Below, piece after piece: positions 34,571 to 44,071 of a stretch of 64,000 bases of DNA. Under the pieces are notes generated by a model. It made no database searches. It was not told the DNA's origin and saw only the letters and a program-made list of their open reading frames with translations. Each line of letters starts with the position of its first letter. Positions within the stretch are counted from its first letter, which is position 1. This DNA comes from Natrialba asiatica DSM 12278 (GTDB lineage Archaea; Halobacteriota; Halobacteria; Halobacteriales; Natrialbaceae), in the NCBI RefSeq assembly GCF_000337555.1, contig NZ_AOIO01000029.1, forward strand, positions 44,031 through 108,030. The letters run 5' to 3'. Position numbers and translations under genes: made by a program.

Positions 34571-35614
34571 ATGAAAGAGCGTTTGACGAATACGACCGAG
34601 CCGTCCGCTACCGTCGGCCGGGGACCTGGAGCTATCGCGTCCCGCCTCCCGACCGACCTGATCGGCGTCGCCGGATTCACTGCACTCGCGGCCGTCCTCC
34701 TGCTCGTCGTCGAAATCACGATGCCGATCGCTCGCGTCGCGATCGGGTTCCCACTGTTGTTTCTCGCACCCGGGTACGTCACCGTCTCCGTGCTGTTCCC
34801 GCGTGACGAGCCGCCGGCGCGGACCGAACGCGTGCCGGTGATCGGGCAGACGCTGTCGGTAACCGGGATCGAACGCGCGGCGCTCTCGTTCGGGCTAAGT
34901 TTTGCGCTCCTGCCGCTGCTCGGTCTCCTGATCGCCGCCACGCCGCTCGTGTACACGGTAACGGGCGTCGTTGGAACCGTGAGCGGGTTCGTTCTCGTCG
35001 GTACCGCTCTCGCCGCTGTACGCCGCGCTCGAGTGGCACAACCCGACCGCTACCAGTTCAGTCTCGCTCGTACCATCGACGCGCTCTATACGGCGGTATT
35101 CGGTACGAGTTCACCCGTCCACACGGCGGTTAACGTCGTGTTGGTCGTGAGCATGCTCGTTGCACTTTCGACCGTGGGGTACGCGCTCGTCGCGCCACAG
35201 GACGGCGAACAGTATACGGACATGAAACTGCTCACGGAGGACGACTCCGGTGAACTCGTCACGGCTGACTACCAGACGTCGACGGAGCCCGGCGAATCCG
35301 TGCCCATGACGATCAGCGTCGAGAATCAGGAGAACGCCGAGCGGGAGTATACGGTGGTCGTGCAAGAGCAGTGGGTCGAGGACGGGAGCGGAAACGTGTT
35401 CAACCGCACGGAACACGAGCGATACTCGTACGAACTCGGAGACGGGGAGCGCGAACTCACGAACGGCACCGTGACGCCGAACGCCGAGAGCGGGACGGTT
35501 CGAATCGCGGCGTTGCTCTACGAGGGCGAGGTGCCGGAGTCGCCGACGATGGCGAACGCCGACCAGTCGACGTACCTCTGGACGACGATCGAGGAGGGCA
35601 GTGGGGACGAATAA
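34571..35614 (+). CDS. DUF1616 membrane protein
   Basis: The 347-residue protein has an N-terminal hydrophobic region of four membrane segments (about 30-145) containing FPLLFLAPGYVTVSVLFPRDE, the DUF1616 hallmark, and FGLSFALLPLLGLLIA. A fifth segment near residue 180 is followed by an extracytoplasmic beta-rich domain (VPMTISVENQENAEREYTVV) typical of the family. DUF1616 proteins are frequent neighbours of glycosylation and exopolysaccharide genes in haloarchaea; their reaction is unknown. ATG 34532, 13 codons upstream, is also possible. Confidence 0.82.
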   Translation: MKERLTNTTEPSATVGRGPGAIASRLPTDLIGVAGFTALAAVLLLVVEITMPIARVAIGFPLLFLAPGYVTVSVLFPRDEPPARTERVPVIGQTLSVTGIERAALSFGLSFALLPLLGLLIAATPLVYTVTGVVGTVSGFVLVGTALAAVRRARVAQPDRYQFSLARTIDALYTAVFGTSSPVHTAVNVVLVVSMLVALSTVGYALVAPQDGEQYTDMKLLTEDDSGELVTADYQTSTEPGESVPMTISVENQENAEREYTVVVQEQWVEDGSGNVFNRTEHERYSYELGDGERELTNGTVTPNAESGTVRIAALLYEGEVPESPTMANADQSTYLWTTIEEGSGDE

Positions 35615-35806
35615 CGGTAACGGCAACGAGACTGAACTCGCCGTCTGCGGTGGTTCGTTCGTTATCATCCGACGGTAGATAGAACGCTTCTTGCGTTTTA
35701 CGGCAATATCTGAGTAGAGTGATCCGTACACAGTGAAGAGACGGATACCGTCCGAAGAGATTGACTGACCGACGGAAAGGAGACCGTTTCACTCTGAATA
35801 CAGCTA

Positions 35807-36514
35807 TCAGTCGGCCGCCGCCCGAAAACACCAACCGGCGTAAGCCAGCAATCCACTTCCCGAGAGAAAGAGCGCCACTCTGACGCCGATGAGTCCGTTA
35901 CCCGTTAGCCAATAGCCTTGAGATTGATATCGTGTTTGCCAATAATACTCCCCATCATATGCAATAATCTTGTTCTGCTCGAAATCGCTACTGTGTTCGC
36001 CATACACCGTAACTGACCCGGTTTCGACAGCCTCCTGAACTTCTTCGGACCGTTCCGCCGCATCCACGGCAGTGCGTTCAACAGCCTCAATATTGCTAAT
36101 TTCCGAGAGAGTTAACACCGTTTTATTGCCTTTATATTCACTTTCTGGAACATACGGCTCACCCGCCATTGTGACGACGGGATACCACCGCGGATCGTCA
36201 GTGATTCGCGAGTCGTTACGGAACTCTTCAGAATCGTCTATGAACCCATCGTATTCAACAGATCCTGCCTCGAGTATTTGCGTTTCCAAAGCGCAGGGGC
36301 GTTCACCGGGGCATTGTAATACTTGTTCAGATTGCTGAAGAGCTGCTTCCGCTCCGGCTTCAGTTTCGATCGTTTCGACATGGTACGTGACTTTGTATTC
36401 CCCGCTTCCATCGGGATGGAGATAGAGCGGATTTAACAGAAGAACGAGACCGAGAAGGGCAGCCCCCGAAACAGCAATGTATGTCAAATATGTATGGTTC
36501 ATAACTCTCATCAT
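35807..36514 (-). CDS. Bitopic membrane protein, AT-richer hypothetical
   Basis: This 235-residue protein has one hydrophobic segment at each end (about 10-29 and 208-230) flanking an extracytoplasmic domain of about 175 residues. That domain carries a Cys pair (VLQCPGERPCALE), likely a disulfide. ATG 36514 was chosen because AGGTGG sits 6 nt upstream (36521-36526). Third positions are A/T far more often than in neighbours, suggesting a recently acquired gene. I do not recognise the family. Its insertion between two conserved polysaccharide genes is notable. Confidence 0.68.
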   Translation of the reverse strand: MMRVMNHTYLTYIAVSGAALLGLVLLLNPLYLHPDGSGEYKVTYHVETIETEAGAEAALQQSEQVLQCPGERPCALETQILEAGSVEYDGFIDDSEEFRNDSRITDDPRWYPVVTMAGEPYVPESEYKGNKTVLTLSEISNIEAVERTAVDAAERSEEVQEAVETGSVTVYGEHSSDFEQNKIIAYDGEYYWQTRYQSQGYWLTGNGLIGVRVALFLSGSGLLAYAGWCFRAAAD

Positions 36515-36751
36515 GTCTACCACCTAAAACTATTTTTGATGGAGAATTCACACTGGCTGTCATCATCGTCTTATCCGTCACTTCTTCACCAGCGCTTTTC
36601 CGAGAAGCGAGTGTAATACTCTTGATTCCGCTAGCCGGTCTCAGACTGTCGTGGACTGTTTCTCATATCGAACGGACGGTACATCCAGACTTACGGTCAG
36701 CAATCGGTGAATAACAAGGATAGCTATCGGATAACGTCGCAGCAGCACCGA

Positions 36752-38653
36752 ATGTCTTCCCAGTCAGCCGCCTCTGACGATCCGTTCCGGAAACTCGCGC
36801 TCGCTATCGGCTTCCTCACGGTCGCCGTCACCGCGTTTCTCGCCCACGAGTCGCCGGCGGCCGGATACGAACTCTCGATATACACGATGACTCCCGACCA
36901 GGTCTGGGTCGGGTTGCTCGTGGCGATGAGTATCGCCCTCGCCGTCGCGTTCGTGCCGGGAGCACGCACCGATACCGATGGTACCGATAACGGTACCGAA
37001 ACCGGCACCGACGACAACGACGGCACGCCGTCGCGCGGACTCTTCACCAGCCGCCTGCTCGCTCTCGGACTCGGCGGACTGGCGATGACCGTCTTCGCCA
37101 CACTGCCCATCATCCGCGGCTACCGCTTTTTCGGCCACCACGACGCGTTAACGCATCTGGGCTGGGCTCGCGCCATCGCCGAGGGAACGATCGTTCCGTT
37201 CGACCTGTACTATCCCGGTATCCACACCGTGACCGTCCTGGTCAACGCGGTCCTTGGCACCTCGCTGGAACACTCCATGATGCTGACCGTCTTCCTCTCG
37301 CTCGTCGTCTTCTGGGTGTTCGTCCCGCTCTGTATCGGGACGGTCGCCTCGGACCGCCGAGCGGTCGTGATAGCCACGTTCTCCGCGTTCTTGCTGTTGC
37401 CAATCACGACGATCTCGATGTTTATGACCGCCCACGCGATGTCACAGGCAGTGCTGTTCTCGGCGCTGCTGCTTTATCTGTTCGTGAAGTATCTTCGCGC
37501 GGACCGGTCGCTGGCGTCGATTTCGGCCGTCGGCATCGCGCTCGCAGTCACCTCTATCGCGACCGTCGTCTACCACCCGCAACTCGTCGCCCACCTGATC
37601 GTCGTCTTCCTCGGAATCAGTCTCGTCCAGTTCCTTGCCCGGCGGATCGCGGCGACCGGCCGGATCGCCTCGCAGACGCCCATGTACGGCCAGTCGCTTT
37701 TTCTGGTAACGCTGTTTCTCGTCTGGACCTCGAATCACGGTTTCTTCGGCGGCATGATCGACCACTTCCTCAGTTCGGCGGTCGAGTTCATCCTCGCGGG
37801 GAGCAACACTGCGGGCGATTCGGTCGCGATGCAGGGGGCGTCGCTCGGTGCGATCGGGGGCAGCCTCGTCGAGATCTTCCTCAAGTTATTCCTGCCACAG
37901 CTCGTGTTCTCGGTGCTCGCTGGCGGGCTGATTCTCGGTGCCGTCTTCGTCCGGGGATCGGACTGGTTGGCGAGGATCCGGCCTGAAACGCTGTACTTCG
38001 CCGTCGCTCTGATCGGACTCGTGCCGCTGTTTGGCATCTACTTCCTCGCGCCGGATTCGACGATGTACTTCCGGGTCTTCGGATTGATGATGGTCTTCGT
38101 CACCCTCCTCGGTGCGCTCGCGATCTACGGCCTGTGCAGTCGTTTCTCGGGTGCGAGCCGCTGGCGACGGTCTAGATTCGTTCCCTCGGGACAGCCGCTG
38201 TTTGCCGTCGGCTTTGCGCTCTTGCTCTTGCTCTCGCTGGCTGCCGTCTTCTCCTCGCCATACACCTACACGCCAACCGCGCACGTCAGCAACCAGGACA
38301 TCCAGGGCTACGAAACGACCTTCGACGACCGAGACGGCGAGATCGGTCTCGTCGGATTGCGAAACGGTCCGAACCGTTTCGACGACGCCGTCAACGGGAA
38401 CGGAGAGCGCATGCGAGTTCACCAGGACGTTCCCGAGTCGACGCTCGGCAGGAATCTCACTGAGGAGTTCGAAGGGGATCGGTATCTCGTGTTGACCCAG
38501 TACGATTACGATCGGGAGGTGATCGCCTACGGTGAACTCCGGTACAGCGATGCGCAGTTCAGTGCCGTCGAGAACGAGCGGGGGGTCAGTCGTATCCACT
38601 CGACGGACGAGTTCGAGCGCTACTACGTGGATACCGAGAGGGGAGACGCGTAA
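36752..38653 (+). CDS. Polytopic membrane protein, GT-C glycosyltransferase-like
   Basis: The 633-residue product has about 13 transmembrane segments and a soluble C-terminal domain of about 120 residues. The first large loop after the second or third segment holds RGYRFFGHHDALTHLGWARA, acidic and histidine residues placed like the catalytic Asp of GT-C transferases. It is therefore a candidate lipid-linked-sugar-dependent glycosyltransferase, but no family signature proves it. A Thr/Asp/Gly-rich loop (TDTDGTDNGTETGTDDNDG) is low complexity. ATG 36752 begins shortly before the first hydrophobic segment; GTG 36707 is the longer alternative. Confidence 0.72.
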   Translation: MSSQSAASDDPFRKLALAIGFLTVAVTAFLAHESPAAGYELSIYTMTPDQVWVGLLVAMSIALAVAFVPGARTDTDGTDNGTETGTDDNDGTPSRGLFTSRLLALGLGGLAMTVFATLPIIRGYRFFGHHDALTHLGWARAIAEGTIVPFDLYYPGIHTVTVLVNAVLGTSLEHSMMLTVFLSLVVFWVFVPLCIGTVASDRRAVVIATFSAFLLLPITTISMFMTAHAMSQAVLFSALLLYLFVKYLRADRSLASISAVGIALAVTSIATVVYHPQLVAHLIVVFLGISLVQFLARRIAATGRIASQTPMYGQSLFLVTLFLVWTSNHGFFGGMIDHFLSSAVEFILAGSNTAGDSVAMQGASLGAIGGSLVEIFLKLFLPQLVFSVLAGGLILGAVFVRGSDWLARIRPETLYFAVALIGLVPLFGIYFLAPDSTMYFRVFGLMMVFVTLLGALAIYGLCSRFSGASRWRRSRFVPSGQPLFAVGFALLLLLSLAAVFSSPYTYTPTAHVSNQDIQGYETTFDDRDGEIGLVGLRNGPNRFDDAVNGNGERMRVHQDVPESTLGRNLTEEFEGDRYLVLTQYDYDREVIAYGELRYSDAQFSAVENERGVSRIHSTDEFERYYVDTERGDA

Positions 38654-39130
38654 CGAACTGAGCGGCTTGCACGACGCGTTTCGAACGGGTTAGATTGTTC
38701 CGTTGTTCCGTTTTCGAGCATCGTGGGACGCTCTATCGGTTTCGGTGCCGGTGCTGTTATGGCGGCGGTGCTGTCGTGGTGTCGCGCTGTCGTGGCGGTG
38801 GTGCTGTTGTGGTGTCGGCACCGTTGAAGAGCAAGCTGTGCCGTTCCCGGATCGGTACCGCTCTCGGTGTCTTGCTGGTTCCTGGCGGTGTTCGCTGGCG
38901 GCTCGCCTTCGACCGCGGAACCCGATAGTCACTGCTCGCGACGGAGTGGACGCGAAATTCGACCCCTTTCGAATACGCAGGCACCAGTTACCGCTGTGGC
39001 GGGCAGCCGAGTGAGCGTTCCCAATGCGGCCGCTATAGCGCTGTTTCCGTCGAATTAGGTGGGAAAACGATCCTGTAGATCGGTAATAGATCTATAACAA
39101 TACCGTTGTCTGTGCGTCTTTCGCAGGAGA
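38654..39130. other. Intergenic region with imperfect repeats
   Basis: This 477-bp stretch has no convincing gene. A His/Arg/Thr-rich minus-strand frame of 80 codons is a by-product of the GCTGT-GTGG repeats at 38744-38822. A TATA-like TCTATAACA at 39091-39099 is the probable promoter of the oxidoreductase gene. Confidence 0.5.
38744..38822. repeat. Imperfect direct repeats bounded by a 7-bp inverted repeat
   Basis: Variants of GGTGCTGTCGTGGTGTCG recur about four times with one or two changes each. The block is bounded by GGTGCCG (38744-38750) and CGGCACC (38816-38822), perfect reverse complements. The origin is unknown. Confidence 0.5.
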
Positions 39131-40219
39131 ATGACAGTCAAAACGGCAGTAATCGGCGCGGGAACAGTTTCGGAGGTTCACCTGTCCGGCGTCGCCAAGA
39201 ACCCCCAAACTGATCTCGTTGCGATCTGTGATCTCGACTTCGAGCGGGCGCGCCAGGCGGCACGGCAGTACGACATCACGCCGTATGCGGATATCGATGA
39301 CCTGCTCGACCAGGAATCGCTCGACTGGCTCCACGTGTGTACGTCGGTCCAGAGCCACCTGCCCCTCGGCAAACGCGCGATCGAGGCCGGCGTTCCGCTG
39401 TTGATCGAGAAGCCAGTCACCGAGACTATCGAGGAGATCGAAGAACTCGAGGCGTTCGCAGCCGAACACGACGTGCCGGTGTCGCCCGTCCACCAGCACG
39501 TCTTCGATCCGTCGATGCGGGCCGCCCGCCGGCTCATCGACGCGGGCGAACTCGGACAAATTCGCGGCGTCGATCTAATCTACACCGGTCTCTCTTCGCC
39601 GGACGAGGCGAACCGCGGCACCTGGGTCTTCGATCTCCCCGGCGGCGAGTTCGAGGAAGGACTGCCCCACCCGCTCTACTCCGCACTTGCTCTCAGCGGC
39701 TATCCCGAGAGCGAGGACTCGATTTCGAGTCTCACGCGGCTCATCGGTGACTACGACGACGAGTTCGCCTACGACGCGGCCCAGTTGCAGTACGTCACCG
39801 AGGACGACGTGTTGTGTAACCTGAAGATGCTCTCGAGTTCGAAGCCGCGACACGAGATTTACGTCCACGGCTCCGAGCGGTCGATCCACCTGGATCTGAT
39901 CCTCCAGACGGTCCAGACGGTCGACGACGACTACCATCTGTCCTCGTTCAAGAAAGGGAAGGAGGCGGTCACTCGCTCGGCGGGCTACCTGTCGGGGCTC
40001 CTTTCGAACGCCAAACTTGTCGCCGATGGACAGCTGAACGACGACTGGGAGACGGCGACGCGAATGAACCCCCACTACGCGCAGTTCGACCGGACCGCCC
40101 GCGCGCTCGAACGCGGTGCCGAAATGCCCGTGTCGCTCGAATCGTCGAAGTGGACGATCCGCCTGCTCGAAGAACTCCGCCGTGCGAGCACGCCGCCCGT
40201 TCGTACTCCAACGCCGTAA
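39131..40219 (+). CDS. Gfo/Idh/MocA-family NAD(P)-dependent sugar oxidoreductase
   Basis: The 362-residue enzyme has an N-terminal Rossmann domain (KTAVIGAGTVSEVHLSGVAK, glycine-rich loop at 7-12) and the family motif LLIEKPVTETIEEIEE, whose Lys in EKP is catalytic. SPVHQHVFDPSMRAARRLI begins the C-terminal substrate domain. Such enzymes oxidise or reduce sugar hydroxyls, often in nucleotide-sugar tailoring. Position in front of a flippase supports a role in the surface glycan pathway. The two genes are 42 bp apart and may be co-transcribed. Confidence 0.9.
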   Translation: MTVKTAVIGAGTVSEVHLSGVAKNPQTDLVAICDLDFERARQAARQYDITPYADIDDLLDQESLDWLHVCTSVQSHLPLGKRAIEAGVPLLIEKPVTETIEEIEELEAFAAEHDVPVSPVHQHVFDPSMRAARRLIDAGELGQIRGVDLIYTGLSSPDEANRGTWVFDLPGGEFEEGLPHPLYSALALSGYPESEDSISSLTRLIGDYDDEFAYDAAQLQYVTEDDVLCNLKMLSSSKPRHEIYVHGSERSIHLDLILQTVQTVDDDYHLSSFKKGKEAVTRSAGYLSGLLSNAKLVADGQLNDDWETATRMNPHYAQFDRTARALERGAEMPVSLESSKWTIRLLEELRRASTPPVRTPTP

Positions 40220-40261
40220 CACGCGCCGCGCTCACCGACTCAGTCATCGGATATATAATAT

Positions 40262-41713
40262 ATGAAGGATACGCTCCTCTCCGGGTTTCGAGCGACGCTC
40301 GGCGCCGAGATCGTTCGAACGGTCGCAAAGGGCATTCTCACCGTCTCGCTCGCCCGACTCTTTCTGACGCCGGACGAGTACGGCATCCTCTTTCTCGCCA
40401 TCTCCGTCTTCAGCGCGTCGTTGCTCTGTAGCCGGCTGGGCATCCCCCGATCGACGGCTCGGTATATCGCGGAATACCGCGAAACCGACCCCGGACAGGT
40501 TCCCTATCTCGTCCGGAGTTCATTGCTGTTCCTCGGCATCGTCATGCTGATAGTTGCCGCCGCGGTCACGGTCTTTCACCAACTTCTGGCCGATCTGTTC
40601 GGCGAACAAGAGCTGGCTCCGCTCCTGTTGCTGGGCGGCGTCTACATCAGCGCCTGGACGCTGAACTCGTACGTCCATACGCTTTTCCAGGGGTTCAACC
40701 GCATCACCTGGAGCGCGAGAGTAACGATCATCACGAACGCGTCGACCCTTCTGTCCGTCGTTGCCCTCCTCCTGACCGGTAGCGGGGTGATCGCCGCTCT
40801 CATCGGCTATATCATCGGGTATGCACTCGGCGCGGTGTACGGACTGGTCCTCCTGTATCGCCTGGTCGCCGAGTTCGATCGCGCCGCCGAACCCGAACCC
40901 GGACTGCGGCGACGGTTGATCGAATACAGCCTTCCGCTGACGGTTTCCGACGGCGCAAACGTCGTCTACAAACAGGTCGATACGCTCCTCATCGGCGCGT
41001 TTCTCACGCCGGTTGCGGTCGGCTACTACGTCCTCGCCAAACAGATCTCCGACTTCGTCATCGCGCCCGCGAGTTCGCTCGGGTTCACCGTCTCGCCGTC
41101 ATACGGCGAGTACAAGGCAAACGGTGAACTCGAGGAGGCGGCACGGATGTACGAAACGACGTTCAAACACAACGTGGTGTTCTACGTGCCGGCGGCGGCC
41201 GGGTTGATCGTCGTTGCGGACCCGCTGATCCGGTACGTCTTCGGGTCGGACTACCTCGGCGCGATCCCGGTAATCCAGGTGTTCGCGCTCTTCATCGTCT
41301 TCCAGTCGATCGACAAGATCACGAACGACGCCCTCGACTATCTCGGGCGGGCGACCCACCGAGCCGTCTCGAAGGGTGCGACGGGCGCGTTCAACTTCGG
41401 GCTGAATCTGGTGCTTATTCCGACGATCGGCGTCGTCGGCGCGGCGATCTCAACGGTCGTGAGTTACGGGATCATGGTCGTCGTGAACATCTATCTCATC
41501 CACACTGAACTCCCGATATCGCCGCGGTACCTCGCGAAGTCGGTCGTCATGGTCTCCGGAATTGCACTCTCGATGGCGCTGGTCGTGTTGCTGGTGCTTC
41601 CCGCCGCCACGAACATCGTCTCCTTGCTCGCCGTTATCGGACTCGGCGTTACGCTCTGGGCACTCTTCTCCGTGACGAGCGGGCTGGTAGACATCCACAG
41701 CGTTCGTTCCTGA
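40262..41713 (+). CDS. Polysaccharide flippase (Wzx/MOP superfamily)
   Basis: This 483-residue protein has about 14 transmembrane segments and fits the MOP-superfamily oligosaccharide flippases. Features: AEIVRTVAKGILTVSLARLF at the N-terminus, RLGIPRSTARYIAEYRE in the first cytoplasmic loop, SLPLTVSDGANVVYKQVDTLLIG at the start of the second half (cited in part), and a repeated two-lobe hydrophobic pattern. It would move a lipid-linked oligosaccharide across the membrane, the export step for the glycan built by this locus. ATG 40262 follows an AT-rich patch (40251-40261). Confidence 0.92.
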   Translation: MKDTLLSGFRATLGAEIVRTVAKGILTVSLARLFLTPDEYGILFLAISVFSASLLCSRLGIPRSTARYIAEYRETDPGQVPYLVRSSLLFLGIVMLIVAAAVTVFHQLLADLFGEQELAPLLLLGGVYISAWTLNSYVHTLFQGFNRITWSARVTIITNASTLLSVVALLLTGSGVIAALIGYIIGYALGAVYGLVLLYRLVAEFDRAAEPEPGLRRRLIEYSLPLTVSDGANVVYKQVDTLLIGAFLTPVAVGYYVLAKQISDFVIAPASSLGFTVSPSYGEYKANGELEEAARMYETTFKHNVVFYVPAAAGLIVVADPLIRYVFGSDYLGAIPVIQVFALFIVFQSIDKITNDALDYLGRATHRAVSKGATGAFNFGLNLVLIPTIGVVGAAISTVVSYGIMVVVNIYLIHTELPISPRYLAKSVVMVSGIALSMALVVLLVLPAATNIVSLLAVIGLGVTLWALFSVTSGLVDIHSVRS

Positions 41714-42032
41714 GCAACAACATCCCGGAGCCTTCGTTTCGAGATGAATCGAGTCAGCGCCGTCCTCTTACCGTAGTCAGCATCGTAGATTCCGCTTCCA
41801 ACGGCCGCTATCCGGCGTTTTCTGGGAATCGAAACGTACCGTATTCCGTCTCCTATCGGGGGCGTTCACTTTCGTCCTGTTCTCTCATAGCCACTATATA
41901 TTGAGATATAAAATCCAAAGAGCGAACATTCATGGGGTTCTTAAGATAATATCACGAGTTATTGACTGTATAGTTGGATTATGCTAAGATAAACAGAAGG
42001 TTTATGTTTGCGACTTCAAATCCCCTGACTGT
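41714..42032. other. Intergenic region, AT-rich 3' part with promoter
   Basis: No gene is seen in these 319 bp. The second half is strikingly AT-rich (41885-42010) compared with the region. TTTATGTT at 42000-42007 lies about 29 nt before the next start codon and is the likely TATA box. Confidence 0.5.
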
Positions 42033-43742
42033 ATGGCACGCAATACGGTATTGGATGACGACGGATCTAGCGATCGGAAACCACCGGAAGGCGGTCAGGC
42101 AACGGAGAGTAATAGCGGATTACTCCACCGGCGCAGGTACCTCGGACTCGTCGGGTCTGCGGCGGCGGCGCTTGCAACGACGGTTGGAACCGGCGCGGCG
42201 GCCGAAGACTACGAGGAGATCACCGTCGCAGCAGGTGACTCCCAGACGGTACGTCTGAGCGATGGAGAAACGCTATCGAACCTCCTCATCGATATCACCG
42301 CACCCGACGCCTCCTTTCACATCCGGGCGATCGCGGACGACTGGGAGATCCGCAACATCGGCTTCCGCGGTAACTGGGATAGCACCGCAAAGGAAAACGC
42401 GATCATCTGCCAGGTCAACAGTTCGAACGCGACCGGCCTGATCGAGAACGTCTACTTCATGGGGAGCGAAAACGACGACACCTACCCGGGAATCACCGGC
42501 ATCAACGTCGCAAACGGCCACGCCGGCGACCTCGAGATTCGAAACGTCAACATTCAGAACTGCCCGGACAACTCGATTTACGGGAGCAACCCCGGTGACT
42601 CCTCCGCTCACCCCAGCGGTGCCGGAGGCGGCGGCCCGGTCGTCATCAAGGACTCCTACGCTCGCAACTCCAGGGCCGGCGGATTCCGCGTCGGCACCGA
42701 CGGCTCGCGCGTCGAGAACTGCGTGATCACCGAGTGCGACAAAGGGCTCTGGGGCTACTACGAGCACATAGAGGTCGTCGACAGCGACATCTCCAACTCG
42801 CATCACGCCGACATCATCTGTGGTGCACCGGACTGGCAGAAGGCCCAGAACGCGGAGATCACCGTCACGAACACCCGGTACGGGTCAGAAAACAATCGTG
42901 GCGCAGCGATCCACGGCTCCTCGGCCGGCACGCCACAGCGCACCGAAGCGGGCGACGTCGACGGCGTTCCACTGAGTCCGGAGGAGGCCGCTTCCGGCTC
43001 ATCGTCCACGCCGACCCAACCGGACGACGGCTCCGACGACACGACGGACGACGGGAACGAGGGCGAAGAGGGAAATGAGAACTCGGCGGACGAGCACCTC
43101 CTCTCGTTCGTCACCGAACCCAGCGCCCGGTATGCAGGCTACGAGTTCAGTGCCGAGGGATCGATCGAGTTCACCGAAGCGCCAGCCGAGAGTCCGTCCG
43201 GGAAGCCGATCGAAGGTGGCACGTACGTTGCCGAGGACTTCATCGAAGAAGGCGACGGCGACGAGACGTGGCGCGCCGGCGGCGTGACCGGTGGCGGCTA
43301 CGGTGATGCCTTCCGCGTTGCGGGCGCGGTGACAGCGATCGATATCGAACAACCCGAGGTCATGTGGGTTGAACTCGACGGCGAGGAAGTCTCGCCGGAG
43401 ACGGTGGTCGAGCGGACGAGCGGTGACGGCGATGGCAGCGAAGGCGAAGACGGGGACGAAAATGGCGGTGATGATGGCGACGACCAGAACGGGTCGGCCG
43501 ACCGGTCGAACGTGATCGTCATCGACGCGAACGGGCCCGACGGCGAGACGTCGTTCTCGTTCGAGGTCACCGGCGATATCGAACACACGCCGTATCTGGG
43601 CTCCCAGGTCGGCACCATCGACGGCTCTGCAGTCGAGGGGACGATCGAAAGCGGCTGTGACGCCTACGAGTTCAGCGGCGAGATTACGAACTTCCGGCTC
43701 GCCGGGAACGCCGATGTCGACGTCGAGTACGACGTGCGATAA
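42033..43742 (+). CDS. Tat-exported beta-helix exoprotein with acidic linkers
   Basis: The 569-residue product carries a twin-arginine signal (LLHRRRYLGLVGSAAAALAT). The next 240 residues have parallel beta-helix rungs (WEIRNIGFRGNWDS, GLIENVYFMGSEND, DLEIRNVNIQNCPDN, RVENCVITECDKG). Two acidic linkers rich in Asp, Gly, Glu and Asn separate further beta domains, and the C-terminal half repeats EFS-type strands (YEFSAEGSIEFTEAP and YEFSGEITNFRL). It may bind or process the exported polysaccharide; no catalytic residues could be assigned. A leaderless start at 42033 is supported by the upstream TATA box. Confidence 0.82.
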   Translation: MARNTVLDDDGSSDRKPPEGGQATESNSGLLHRRRYLGLVGSAAAALATTVGTGAAAEDYEEITVAAGDSQTVRLSDGETLSNLLIDITAPDASFHIRAIADDWEIRNIGFRGNWDSTAKENAIICQVNSSNATGLIENVYFMGSENDDTYPGITGINVANGHAGDLEIRNVNIQNCPDNSIYGSNPGDSSAHPSGAGGGGPVVIKDSYARNSRAGGFRVGTDGSRVENCVITECDKGLWGYYEHIEVVDSDISNSHHADIICGAPDWQKAQNAEITVTNTRYGSENNRGAAIHGSSAGTPQRTEAGDVDGVPLSPEEAASGSSSTPTQPDDGSDDTTDDGNEGEEGNENSADEHLLSFVTEPSARYAGYEFSAEGSIEFTEAPAESPSGKPIEGGTYVAEDFIEEGDGDETWRAGGVTGGGYGDAFRVAGAVTAIDIEQPEVMWVELDGEEVSPETVVERTSGDGDGSEGEDGDENGGDDGDDQNGSADRSNVIVIDANGPDGETSFSFEVTGDIEHTPYLGSQVGTIDGSAVEGTIESGCDAYEFSGEITNFRLAGNADVDVEYDVR

Positions 43743-44071
43743 GGCGCTGCCTGGTTCCGGATAGCGCGCAGCCGATCGCGTTCGGGTTGTTCTCTTTCGC
43801 CCGAATGCGTCTGCGGCGATCGTCGCACGGTCGCCTCGACGCGGTAGGGTCTTCCTATGGCGTCCCGACTGCACGGCGTCACCCGCGAATCGATTGCCGG
43901 CGCCGCGATCGGGCGCGCGTTGCCGTTTTGTGGCCACGATCTCTAGACTGCATCGAATAACCGTCTCCATACTAATAGTTCATCCAGGGGATCACTTCGT
44001 GTGTGCAGTCGTTGACGCCGCCGGAGATCTCGATCGCTCGAATGGCCTTCGACAGCACCAGACGCTAACAC
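43743..44071. other. Intergenic region, nothing recognised
   Basis: These 329 bp lie between two plus-strand genes. No coding-like frame, RNA gene or strong repeat is visible. TAATAG at 43973-43978 is a weak TATA candidate about 90 nt before the next start, so the deacetylase gene may have a leader. Confidence 0.4.

Noticed and set aside
38690..38932. A His/Arg/Thr-rich minus-strand frame
   Set aside because: The amino-acid repeats are produced by the GCTGT/GTGG DNA repeats; there is no promoter or start context.
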